DNA of 64,000 bases. Origin: Vreelandella sp031769195 (GTDB lineage: Bacteria > Pseudomonadota > Gammaproteobacteria > Pseudomonadales > Halomonadaceae). The notes below the pieces were generated by a model. That model was not told where the DNA came from. It saw only the letters and a program-made list of their open reading frames with translations, and made no database searches. The stretch covers positions 434,001 through 498,000 of the forward strand of contig NZ_JAVHNP010000003.1 in NCBI RefSeq assembly GCF_031769195.1, in the 5' to 3' direction. The translations under genes were made by a program, and so were the position numbers. This document shows, one piece after another, positions 43,163 to 50,677 of the stretch; position 1 is the stretch's first letter; every line of letters begins with the position of its first letter.

Positions 43163-43639
43163 TTAGCTAATGCTCTCTGGCAACGTGCACACATCGACCC
43201 ATTGAGCACCGACCAGCTCTGCCAATCGTTGTGGGCTCAAGCGCACCGCGCTGTTCGGTGAGCCTGCAGCGGGCAGCACTTCATCGAACGCGTGTAGGGA
43301 TTCGTCGCAATACACGGGAAGATCCGTCGCCAATCCAAACGGGCAAACCCCGCCCACCGGGTGGCCGGTTAACTCCATCACCGTGTCAGCATCCAGCATT
43401 TTGGCTTTGCCGCCGAAAGTATCGCGGATTTTGCGGTTATCAATCCGCGCATCGCCGCTGGCCACAATCAGCAGCGGTTTCTCACCCACTTTAAACGCCA
43501 ATGTTTTCGCAATTTGCCCCGGGGCAACACCGTGAGCCTCAGCAGCGAGCTGTACGGTAGCGGTGCTGGTTTCCAGTTCTTCAATGGCCACTTCTGGCGC
43601 GTGTTCGGCAAAAAACTGACGAACGGTTTCGATGCTCAT
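43163..43639 (-). CDS. YbaK/EbsC family aminoacyl-tRNA deacylase-like protein
   Basis: A 158-residue single-domain protein of the YbaK/ProX editing family. It contains QIAKTLAFKVGEKPLLIVASGDARID with the conserved Lys, and VGGVCPFGL in the active-site loop. Such proteins remove mischarged Cys or Ala from tRNA-Pro in trans. AGGAG precedes ATG 43639. It converges on the acetyltransferase gene. Confidence 0.86.
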   Translation of the reverse strand: MSIETVRQFFAEHAPEVAIEELETSTATVQLAAEAHGVAPGQIAKTLAFKVGEKPLLIVASGDARIDNRKIRDTFGGKAKMLDADTVMELTGHPVGGVCPFGLATDLPVYCDESLHAFDEVLPAAGSPNSAVRLSPQRLAELVGAQWVDVCTLPESIS

Positions 43640-43938
43640 GGAGCGCTCCTTTAACAGTGTGATTCAACAATCTAGCGTGTCTTTCTTGGGCAAGCCAAAC
43701 ACATTGCGTGGGAAATGCCTCACCTATCAATGCCGCAAAAGACATGCCAGAAAAGCTTATTAATCCAGAGATAAAACGTTTAAATAGTGTGCTTATGAAT
43801 GCTCCATTTAGTGATAGTTTATTCATTAACCCTAAGCCTGCAGCGAACGCTGAGAGGTGAATAACGTTATCTCAGAATTTTGGTCGCTTATAGCATCTGT
43901 GCGGATGGCCATAATGCAGATTAAAGGACACGTGCTGC
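43640..43938. other. Intergenic region, no gene recognised
   Basis: About 300 bp, AT-rich in its middle (43750-43860), between the divergent YbaK gene and the cyclase operon. It must hold both promoters, but no convincing -10/-35 pair or operator was identified. The short frames in it show no resemblance I recognise. Confidence 0.4.
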
Positions 43939-45375
43939 ATGCAAGAGGTAAATGCTGACAACGCGCCTGTTTCAAAGGTCAAGCTTCCGTGGCATCGCAC
44001 TGTGGTGGGCAAAGTCGCCATTTTTATGCTGCTGGGCGTTATTTTTGCTTTTCTGATGGGGGCCCTATTGGGCTTTACCGTGGTAGAGCGCAGCGCACGG
44101 GACCAGTGGGGGCGAGAAGCGCAGGTCAATGCGCAGATTGTTAGCGCCACCATGCGGCGTATTTACACCTCAGTGGCAGTACGAACGGATACCAGTGGCC
44201 AAGTGAATCGGCTGATCTCAGCACGGCCGATTGGGGATGAAGATTCCGTCCTTAGCACCGGTTTTAGCCCCATTGATGTGCTGGCCCTCGCGAGCGCTCA
44301 GACCCGCCGCAATGTGTGGCTCTTTGCACACGACCCCAGTGGCACGTTTACCCCCGTAGCGGATGCTTTTAATAGCCCTGTTGGTAGCATTGAATTCCCC
44401 GATACCGCTGAATTGCCCGATAGCCGGTCGGCGAGTGATTTTTATGCTGGTTTTGCGCGCATTGGCGAAGAGGAGCACTTTGTTAGCTCTCTGCCGATTA
44501 CCTCTCCCCAGGGCGATTTGCATGGGGTTGTCGTCTCGAGTATTGGCTTAAAAAGCGAGCTTTATCAGGTGCACCGTGACCTGATCGTCAAAGTAGTGGG
44601 GTCGTTAAGCGTGGTGCTGTTAGCCACCGCACTGCTGGTCAGTCTGTTAATGAAACAGTTATTTAAACCGGTGCCTCGCTTAATACGTGCCCTGACGCAT
44701 ATTGCCCATAATCAAACCGAGCATGCCACCCCGTATACCCATCGCAGCGACGAAATTGGCTGCATGGCGCAGGCCATTGAAGCGCTGCGTAAGAAGGTAG
44801 AAGAGCGCGAACATCTCTTGGAAGTGAAAGAGCAGGCGCTGCGTTATCATCACTTAGCGCATCATGATGCCCTAACCAAGCTGCCGAACCGGGTTCAGTT
44901 TAACGACGCGTTACAGAAAGCCGTGACGCAAGTACCTAATGGCGCTCCCTTTAATGTGATGATCTTCGATCTAGACCGCTTCAAAGCGGTCAACGATACG
45001 TTGGGCCACGCGGCGGGAGACGCCGTGCTGGTAGAGACCAGCCAACGGGTGCAAGCGTTGCTGGAAACGAGCGACTTAGTCGCGCGGTTGGGGGGAGACG
45101 AATTCTCCATTATTCAGCACGCTCAACGTGACGCGTTAGATGAAGCCAACCAGCTCGCCCGCCAGTTAGTGGAGGTGCTACAGCAGCCTTTTGCGATTGA
45201 TGGTCATGATATCCATATTGGTGTGAGCGTAGGTATTGCGCTGGCACCCCGCGATGGCACCAGCAGCCACTCGTTGTTGCGTAGCGCTGATGTGGCGCTG
45301 TATACGGCGAAGGCGATGGGACGAGGGCGATACGCCATTTTTCGCCCAGAGATGACAATGGGAGGCGCAACATGA
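43939..45375 (+). CDS. Membrane-bound HAMP-GGDEF diguanylate cyclase
   Basis: A 478-residue inner-membrane protein. TM1 is at about residues 17-43, followed by a periplasmic sensor segment (about 44-212), TM2 at about 214-238, HAMP (about 240-290), a coiled coil (KKVEEREHLLEVKEQALRY), and a GGDEF domain whose active loop GGDEF is at residues 385-389. The inhibitory RxxD site is degenerate (ETSD), so product inhibition may be weak. Its stop overlaps the start of a periplasmic amino-acid-binding protein gene by 4 bp, and a second such gene follows, suggesting that bound amino acids are reported to the cyclase through its periplasmic part. Confidence 0.9.
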   Translation: MQEVNADNAPVSKVKLPWHRTVVGKVAIFMLLGVIFAFLMGALLGFTVVERSARDQWGREAQVNAQIVSATMRRIYTSVAVRTDTSGQVNRLISARPIGDEDSVLSTGFSPIDVLALASAQTRRNVWLFAHDPSGTFTPVADAFNSPVGSIEFPDTAELPDSRSASDFYAGFARIGEEEHFVSSLPITSPQGDLHGVVVSSIGLKSELYQVHRDLIVKVVGSLSVVLLATALLVSLLMKQLFKPVPRLIRALTHIAHNQTEHATPYTHRSDEIGCMAQAIEALRKKVEEREHLLEVKEQALRYHHLAHHDALTKLPNRVQFNDALQKAVTQVPNGAPFNVMIFDLDRFKAVNDTLGHAAGDAVLVETSQRVQALLETSDLVARLGGDEFSIIQHAQRDALDEANQLARQLVEVLQQPFAIDGHDIHIGVSVGIALAPRDGTSSHSLLRSADVALYTAKAMGRGRYAIFRPEMTMGGAT

Positions 45376-46265
45376 GGGCAACGTTAGCTCCCTGGCTCGT
45401 GGTCAGCATGGGGGTATTCGCCTGTGGGGAGACGTGGGCGCAGGCCTCACCAACGCTGGAGCGTATTGCTCACTCCCAGACCATCACCATCGGTCATCGC
45501 GAGAATGAAGTGCCGTTCTCGTATAGCGTCAACGGGCAGCCCGTTGGTTACGCCATCGACCTCTGCTTGGCGGTGGCAGAGCATATTAGTGAACAGCTTA
45601 AAGGTGCGCCGCTGGCCGTGGAGTTTGTGCCCGTAACGCCGGTCAATCGGTTTATTTTGCTGCGCCATGGTGAGATTGACTTAGAGTGTGGCGTGACCAC
45701 GAGTACCCCTGAGCGACGCCAGCAGGCGGCTTTCTCTTACCCTCACTTTTTCACCGCTACCCGGTATGTGGCGTTGGCAAAAAATGACATGCACACCGTG
45801 GCCGATTTGGCGGGCCATAGCGTTGTCTCAACGACGGGCACGATCAACATTGAGCAGCTAAACGCTCTTAATCGAACGCATGGGCTAAATATCGCGGTGA
45901 TGCTGAGCCGCAGCCATGATGAAGCGTTCTCTATGGTGGCCAACGAGCAAGCAGCGGCGTTTGTGATGGACGATATTTTACTCGCAGGGCTCGTCTCTTC
46001 CGCCGATTCACCGCAGCATTTCTCTATCTCTCAAGAGGCGATCAGCGCGCCGGAACCGTACGGCGTGATGATGCCATTGGGGGATGCCGTTTTTGCGGAG
46101 CTTGTGAACAGCGCCGTGCGCGAGCTTTATCAAAGCGGCGCCATTCTTAGCCTGTACGATCAATGGTTCTTGCAGCCCATACCGCCCGACAACCGAGTGA
46201 TTGGCTTGCCCATCAGCGCTGAACTTGCCGCGATATTCGCGCGCCCAGAGGCGTATGCCGACTAA
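45372..46265 (+). CDS. Periplasmic amino-acid-binding protein (SBP_bac_3), first copy
   Basis: A 297-residue secreted protein with a signal peptide (about 1-24, cleaving after TWAQA) and the family-3 solute-binding fold. Recognisable parts are ITIGHRENEVPFSYSVNGQPVGYAIDL, VNRFILLRHGEIDLECGVTTST and AAFVMDDILL. Its layout resembles the glutamate/aspartate-binding GltI group. No ABC permease genes are near; instead it is the second gene of a diguanylate cyclase operon, overlapping that gene by 4 bp. A role as a sensory partner is inferred. Confidence 0.85.
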   Translation: MRATLAPWLVVSMGVFACGETWAQASPTLERIAHSQTITIGHRENEVPFSYSVNGQPVGYAIDLCLAVAEHISEQLKGAPLAVEFVPVTPVNRFILLRHGEIDLECGVTTSTPERRQQAAFSYPHFFTATRYVALAKNDMHTVADLAGHSVVSTTGTINIEQLNALNRTHGLNIAVMLSRSHDEAFSMVANEQAAAFVMDDILLAGLVSSADSPQHFSISQEAISAPEPYGVMMPLGDAVFAELVNSAVRELYQSGAILSLYDQWFLQPIPPDNRVIGLPISAELAAIFARPEAYAD

Positions 46266-46276
46266 GGAGGTGAGAT

Positions 46277-47164
46277 ATGCAAAGATCAATGCATCGGCTG
46301 TGGATGGGGTTGTGTATCGCGATGTGTATGACTCCATCGGCAGCGGCGTCCACTATTAATACGCTGGAACGGCTAAGCGATACCGGCACGCTTCGCGTGG
46401 GCTATAGCAATACCGCCCCTTTCTCTTACAAAGATGCAGAAGGCAACGTGCTGGGGTACTCCATTGAGCTATGTCAACGGGTGGCAGAGCAGTTACGCCA
46501 GCAATTGAATTTGCCCAGACTGGATATTGAGTACGTATTTACAACACCCAGTAACCGGGTGCAGCTCTTAAACAGTGCCGACGTTGATATTGAATGTAAT
46601 GCCAGCACCAATAATGCGGAGCGCAGACGTAGTGCCGAGTTTTCGCTGAGTCACTTTTTCGTCTCCGTGCGATTCGTGTCTCTTAAAGAAAATCATTTTT
46701 ATACCCTGCAGGATCTCGCTGGGCGCAGTGTGAGCGTGGCTCGGGGCACCGTCAACGTGGGACAAATTAACCAAGCCAACCGCGAACAGCGGCTCAATCT
46801 TTCTGTCGTGCCCGTTGAAACGCTGCAAGAGGCCTTCGACTTAGTTACGGAAGGCCGTGTTGCCGCCTTCGCCATGGACGATATCCTCCTGAGTACGATG
46901 ATTGCGGAATCCAGCGACCCGACGGTCTATGCCCTTTCAGAAGAAGCCGTTACCGCTGAAGAGCCGTTGGGCTTAATGATGCGACAGGGCGACAGCTCTT
47001 TCGTGGAGCAGGTAAACCAAGCGCTGCGCACGCTTTATGAGCGAGGAGAGATGCTGGAACTGTACGAGCGTTGGTTTCAGCAGCCCCTTCCTGGAAAAGG
47101 GATTACGCTGAATGTCCCCATGAGCGATACGCTGGTGCAGTATTTTATGAATCCGCAGGGGTAG
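46277..47164 (+). CDS. Periplasmic amino-acid-binding protein (SBP_bac_3), second copy
   Basis: A 295-residue paralogue of the preceding gene, with a signal peptide (about 1-24, cleaving near SAAAS) and the same motifs (RVGYSNTAPFSYKDAEGNVLGYSIEL; SNRVQLLNSADVDIECNAST; AAFAMDDILL). The pair arose by tandem duplication and has diverged strongly in between. A near-perfect ribosome site AAGGAGGTGA precedes ATG 46277, so it may be made in greater amount than the first copy. No transporter genes accompany it. Confidence 0.86.
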   Translation: MQRSMHRLWMGLCIAMCMTPSAAASTINTLERLSDTGTLRVGYSNTAPFSYKDAEGNVLGYSIELCQRVAEQLRQQLNLPRLDIEYVFTTPSNRVQLLNSADVDIECNASTNNAERRRSAEFSLSHFFVSVRFVSLKENHFYTLQDLAGRSVSVARGTVNVGQINQANREQRLNLSVVPVETLQEAFDLVTEGRVAAFAMDDILLSTMIAESSDPTVYALSEEAVTAEEPLGLMMRQGDSSFVEQVNQALRTLYERGEMLELYERWFQQPLPGKGITLNVPMSDTLVQYFMNPQG

Positions 47165-47199
47165 CTTGAGAGGTCAAAGAGAAGTGAGCCGAGTCTAAA

Positions 47200-47216
47200 G
47201 CCGCCCCAAGGGCGGC
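47200..47216. terminator. Bidirectional terminator hairpin between convergent operons
   Basis: Perfect stem GCCGCCC / GGGCGGC with a 3-nt loop. T-rich sequence follows on both strands, though only short. It separates the cyclase/binding-protein operon from the AtuA operon. Confidence 0.7.
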
Positions 47217-47222
47217 GTTGAT

Positions 47223-47543
47223 TTATGCGGGTGGAGACGTGACTTGCATCGACAACAGCAATGCTGACAGCGTTTTGCCATGCCCATCCAAGTTGAGTGC
47301 GCCGTTGACGCCTCCTTGCAGTGCATCATCCAGCACTAAGTTCATTCCGTTGAGATGGGGGAGTAAGTAACGGGTCACCTGACTAACCCCACGGTGCTCA
47401 AATAAAGCGGCTACGTTTGCTTCTGACAGTTGATCAATGAGCCACGAGTAGTGGGACGCTTGATACACGAAAACCGCGAGGCTTAGCCGGTCGCCCTTAT
47501 CGCCTGCTCGGGCATGGGCGTAGCGGTGTAACAGTTCACTCAT
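47223..47543 (-). CDS. AtuA-associated small protein (detached AtuA C-terminal-like domain)
   Basis: A 106-residue protein starting MSELLHRYAHARAGDKGDRL. The motif ARAGDKGDRLSLAVF and the length match the ferredoxin-fold domain that in many AtuA proteins is the C-terminal part of one chain. Here it is a separate gene, overlapping the end of the AtuA gene by 8 bp, behind a strong AAAGGAGAGG. It probably forms a complex with the AtuA protein. The catalytic role of the domain is unknown. Confidence 0.75.
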   Translation of the reverse strand: MSELLHRYAHARAGDKGDRLSLAVFVYQASHYSWLIDQLSEANVAALFEHRGVSQVTRYLLPHLNGMNLVLDDALQGGVNGALNLDGHGKTLSALLLSMQVTSPPA

Positions 47544-48906
47544 GACCCTCTCCTTTGTGCAGCGTAACAGCGGGAACAACTTGCTGTCTGGGTACCAAAT
47601 AAGACGCGGTTTTTAACCTTTGGGTATGGTGGCGTCTTACGCCGCCGCCGCCCGCTGGCCCACAGCAATAGAGTGCCAATAACTCCTGCGTTGCCAGCTC
47701 AACGACGCGTTTATCAGAATGCTCTACCGCAAGGCGCAGACGAATATCGCTGGCTGCGTCTCTGTTCTGTGGGTGCTGTTGGGTGTCGCCATCAAAAACG
47801 CTAGAGACACCAATCAGGTCGTACCGGGCGCGAAGATCGATGGGGCAGCGTAATGCCAACCGCTGACGCAGCGTCTCCCGGGCGAGGTGGGCTCTGGCGA
47901 AAGCATTGGGGCCTGCATAGGAGATCTCAGCTTCACCTTGATAACCCGCTAGGAAGCTAACGGTGGTTTTTAATCGCGCTGGCGAGGGTTTACCACGCAC
48001 TCCGGTGACTTCTACACGATCTTTGGCCAGCTGCTTTATGCGAATGTGCTCAAGGTCAATAACCACATCCGGGGTGATGTAAGCACTGGGGTCGTGAATT
48101 TCATATAACAGCTGTTCTTTTACCGTTTGCTCAGTGACTAAGCCGCCTGTGCCTGGGGGCTTGGTCACAATGAGTCGCCCATTGCGTTCAACCTCTACAA
48201 GGGGATACCCCAGCGAGGCCATGCCGGGTACGTCTTTAACGCCCGGATCCGCAAAATAGCCGCCGGTGACTTGTGTGCCACACTCAATTAAATGACCTGC
48301 GAGTGCCCCGGCGGCTCGTCTATCCCAGTCATCGCTTGCCCAGTCGTGGTGGTAGCAGATCGGGGCGAGCGCCAACGAGGGGTCGGCTACGCGCCCTGTG
48401 ATCACGACTTGTGCCCCTTGAGCCATGGCCTCGATTAATGCATCCGCACCGAGATAAACATTGGCGGCGACCACCTGCTCTAAAGTGGAAAGCGCGCGCT
48501 TTTCACCTTCCCAGGCCAGCCAGTCAAGCTCATGCAGGCGGTCTCTAACGTCATCGCCCTGTACTGTGGCTAGGCTGGCCTGGGAGTGGCCCAGACGTTT
48601 GGCTAACTGCCGAATGCGACGACAGGCAGCGTTAGGATTAGCGGCACCAAAGTTACCTAAAACGGTAATGTGATTAACAAGGCAATCGCTGAGAACCGGT
48701 GATAAAAACTCTTCTAATAGGGGCTCATCACCGCTGTCAGGATCTTTAATACGGCGTAACTGGGCCGCCGCCAGCGTACGCTCGCCTAATGTTTCGAACA
48801 TAAGCGCCCGAGGCGCATCGTACGACATGAGTGCATCGACGAGCGGTCTAGCCGCATCCGTACGATCTCCAGAAAAGCCTGCGCCGCAACCGACTACCAC
48901 TGTCAT
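47536..48906 (-). CDS. AtuA family protein (DUF1446, acyclic terpene utilization type), short form
   Basis: A 456-residue protein with the DUF1446 signature: GCGAGFSGDRTDAARPL near the N-terminus, DCLVNHITVLGNFGAANP, QVVITGRVADPSLALAP, and GTGGLVTEQTVKEQLLYEI. AtuA is needed for citronellol/geraniol breakdown in Pseudomonas, but its reaction is not established; relatives also occur in other acid-catabolic operons. About 100 residues shorter than full-length relatives, it lacks the C-terminal domain, which is encoded by the next gene. It is gene 5 of the operon, overlapping the BKACE gene by 4 bp. Confidence 0.82.
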   Translation of the reverse strand: MTVVVGCGAGFSGDRTDAARPLVDALMSYDAPRALMFETLGERTLAAAQLRRIKDPDSGDEPLLEEFLSPVLSDCLVNHITVLGNFGAANPNAACRRIRQLAKRLGHSQASLATVQGDDVRDRLHELDWLAWEGEKRALSTLEQVVAANVYLGADALIEAMAQGAQVVITGRVADPSLALAPICYHHDWASDDWDRRAAGALAGHLIECGTQVTGGYFADPGVKDVPGMASLGYPLVEVERNGRLIVTKPPGTGGLVTEQTVKEQLLYEIHDPSAYITPDVVIDLEHIRIKQLAKDRVEVTGVRGKPSPARLKTTVSFLAGYQGEAEISYAGPNAFARAHLARETLRQRLALRCPIDLRARYDLIGVSSVFDGDTQQHPQNRDAASDIRLRLAVEHSDKRVVELATQELLALYCCGPAGGGGVRRHHTQRLKTASYLVPRQQVVPAVTLHKGEGHE

Positions 48907-49751
48907 AAGGCACCTCCTGAGTGAGTGGACGTGGTGAGCGCGAGAAATTGCCGAGCTTCTGTCGCGTTCATTATCTGACGTCCAGTCGCTTCGATACGAG
49001 CTTTGGTCTCAGCGACCAGCTCGGCATTGTTGGTGGCGAGTCGACCATCCGCTCGCCATAGATTGTTTTCAAATCCGACTCGGGCATGGCCGCCTTGCTG
49101 GGCCGCCAGGGCCAAGCAGTCACCTTCTGTTGGCCCGAAGGCGCAGACTGCCCAGTGATCGCCGTCCACTAAGTCACTTAAAAAGCCTGGTAGGCGGCCA
49201 GGGTCGGCAATGGGCGGGTCAACATATCGACCAAGCACGAAAAGTAACAACGCGGGGCCGTTAGGTAGGGTGCCTTGCTGCCTTAATTGGTTGAAAAAAT
49301 GAAGGTCTTCAGGCGAGTAAACGATGTATTGAATATGAGTGCCGCGTCCGGCTATGTGACGGCATAGCTCGCCACTGGCGTGAACTTCATTGGCATCGCC
49401 GAACCATTCACGCACCGCGATAGAAACGTACTCTGGCTGTAATGCTTCAATGACCCGTCGCTGTTCTGCTGGCGCATAACGCCCTCCGGCTTCGCTGGTG
49501 ACCTGGAGGAGTAATTGATCTCCTACGGCTTCCTGAATGGCGCTAATGGCATCTTGGTAGGCAGCCGCATCGAGTAAGTGACGTCCATCGGCTTCTCGCA
49601 CATGCACATGCATGGCGGAGGCGCCCGCCGCTAGACACGCTTTCGCATCGCGTGCGAGCTCTTCCGGGGTTAGTGGAATGGCAGGGTGGTCCTGGTAGAC
49701 ACGTCGAGCCCCGTTGGGGGCGACCATCAGCAAACAAGGTGAGAGGCTCAT
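48903..49751 (-). CDS. BKACE family beta-keto acid cleavage enzyme (DUF849)
   Basis: A 282-residue zinc-dependent TIM-barrel protein. The zinc-ligand motif HVHVREADGRH, the strand EYVSIAVREWF, and the conserved GHARVGFENNLW are visible. Enzymes of this family condense a beta-keto acid with acetyl-CoA to give acetoacetate and a new acyl-CoA; substrates range from 3-keto-5-aminohexanoate to dehydrocarnitine. It sits directly after a hydroxyacid dehydrogenase gene, which would supply the beta-keto acid. GGAGGAG precedes ATG 49751. Confidence 0.88.
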   Translation of the reverse strand: MSLSPCLLMVAPNGARRVYQDHPAIPLTPEELARDAKACLAAGASAMHVHVREADGRHLLDAAAYQDAISAIQEAVGDQLLLQVTSEAGGRYAPAEQRRVIEALQPEYVSIAVREWFGDANEVHASGELCRHIAGRGTHIQYIVYSPEDLHFFNQLRQQGTLPNGPALLLFVLGRYVDPPIADPGRLPGFLSDLVDGDHWAVCAFGPTEGDCLALAAQQGGHARVGFENNLWRADGRLATNNAELVAETKARIEATGRQIMNATEARQFLALTTSTHSGGAL

Positions 49752-50677
49752 AGGGTCTCCTCCTGTTTTGCATTAGTGGCGAGCGCTTGCTGAATCGCCG
49801 TTAACTGACGGTCTCGTTTTGAAAAAAGCGCCGGTAGTGACTGGCCTTGCGTCGCTGTTTCAACGCCATGAATCACTTGCTCATAAAGTGCGTTGTTCAT
49901 GGTCGGTTGGCCTAAGCTTGCCCAACGGTACTCCTGGCTAGGGCCGAGATGTTCCAAATAGTGTCGAATGCCGCCTTGGCCACCGCCTAGATGATAGGTT
50001 AGGAACGGCCCTTGAATGGCCCAACGCAATCCTGGGCCTGCCGTCACAGCAAGGTCGATATCCTCCACGCTGGCGACGCCTTCCTGAAGTAGATAAAGCG
50101 CTTCCCGCCATAATGCTGAAGAGAGTCGATTCGCAATATGGCCGATCATCTCTTTACGTAACATCACCGGTTGCTTGCCGATGCTGCGATAAAAATCGAC
50201 CAAGCGCTGTACTAGTTCAGTATCTGGCCCGTAGAGCTCAACCAACGGCACTAGGTGGGGAGGGTTGAACGGGTGAGCGATAATAATGCGCTCAGGTGCC
50301 AGTGTGCCCTGAGTGATATCAGAGTGTTTTAGAGAAGACGTGCTGCTGACCACCAATGCTTGCGTAGGCGCTGCCTGTTGAATCTCTGCTAATACCTGCT
50401 GCTTGAGCGCTACGGATTCAGGCGCGTTCTCAACGACCAGCTCTGCGCCCTGTAAGGCCTCTGTCAGTGTTTGCGTGACCACTGGCGTGCGGGAGTCGGC
50501 GCCAAGGGCACGCATATCCTCAGCGACACGCTGAGTAAAGTGAGCGCGGGCGTTGGCATCCGGGTCGAACGCCGTGACATGTAAACCGCGGGAAAGGAAG
50601 TAGGCGGCCCAACTGATGCCGATCGTGCCACAGCCAATCATCGCGACATGCGTGATACTCGTTGTGTGTTGGCTCAT
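49748..50677 (-). CDS. 3-hydroxyacyl-CoA dehydrogenase-type hydroxyacid dehydrogenase (carnitine dehydrogenase / lambda-crystallin group)
   Basis: A 309-residue NAD-dependent enzyme with an N-terminal Rossmann domain (MIGCGTIGISWAAYFL, GxGxxG at about residues 14-19), the catalytic-His region AHPFNPPHLVPLVE, and the C-terminal GPGLRWAIQGPFLTYHLGGG. That last motif is shared with L-carnitine dehydrogenase and L-gulonate 3-dehydrogenase, which act on free beta-hydroxy acids rather than CoA thioesters. It should produce the beta-keto acid that BKACE cleaves. ATG 50677 follows GGAG and overlaps the TRAP permease stop by 4 bp. Confidence 0.86.
   Translation of the reverse strand: MSQHTTSITHVAMIGCGTIGISWAAYFLSRGLHVTAFDPDANARAHFTQRVAEDMRALGADSRTPVVTQTLTEALQGAELVVENAPESVALKQQVLAEIQQAAPTQALVVSSTSSLKHSDITQGTLAPERIIIAHPFNPPHLVPLVELYGPDTELVQRLVDFYRSIGKQPVMLRKEMIGHIANRLSSALWREALYLLQEGVASVEDIDLAVTAGPGLRWAIQGPFLTYHLGGGQGGIRHYLEHLGPSQEYRWASLGQPTMNNALYEQVIHGVETATQGQSLPALFSKRDRQLTAIQQALATNAKQEETL

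Noticed and set aside
47536..50677. Assignment of the operon to carnitine degradation
   Set aside because: The dehydrogenase and BKACE pair fits that logic, but there is no thioesterase or betaine/carnitine transporter, and the uptake system is a TAXI-TRAP carboxylate type with AtuA genes.
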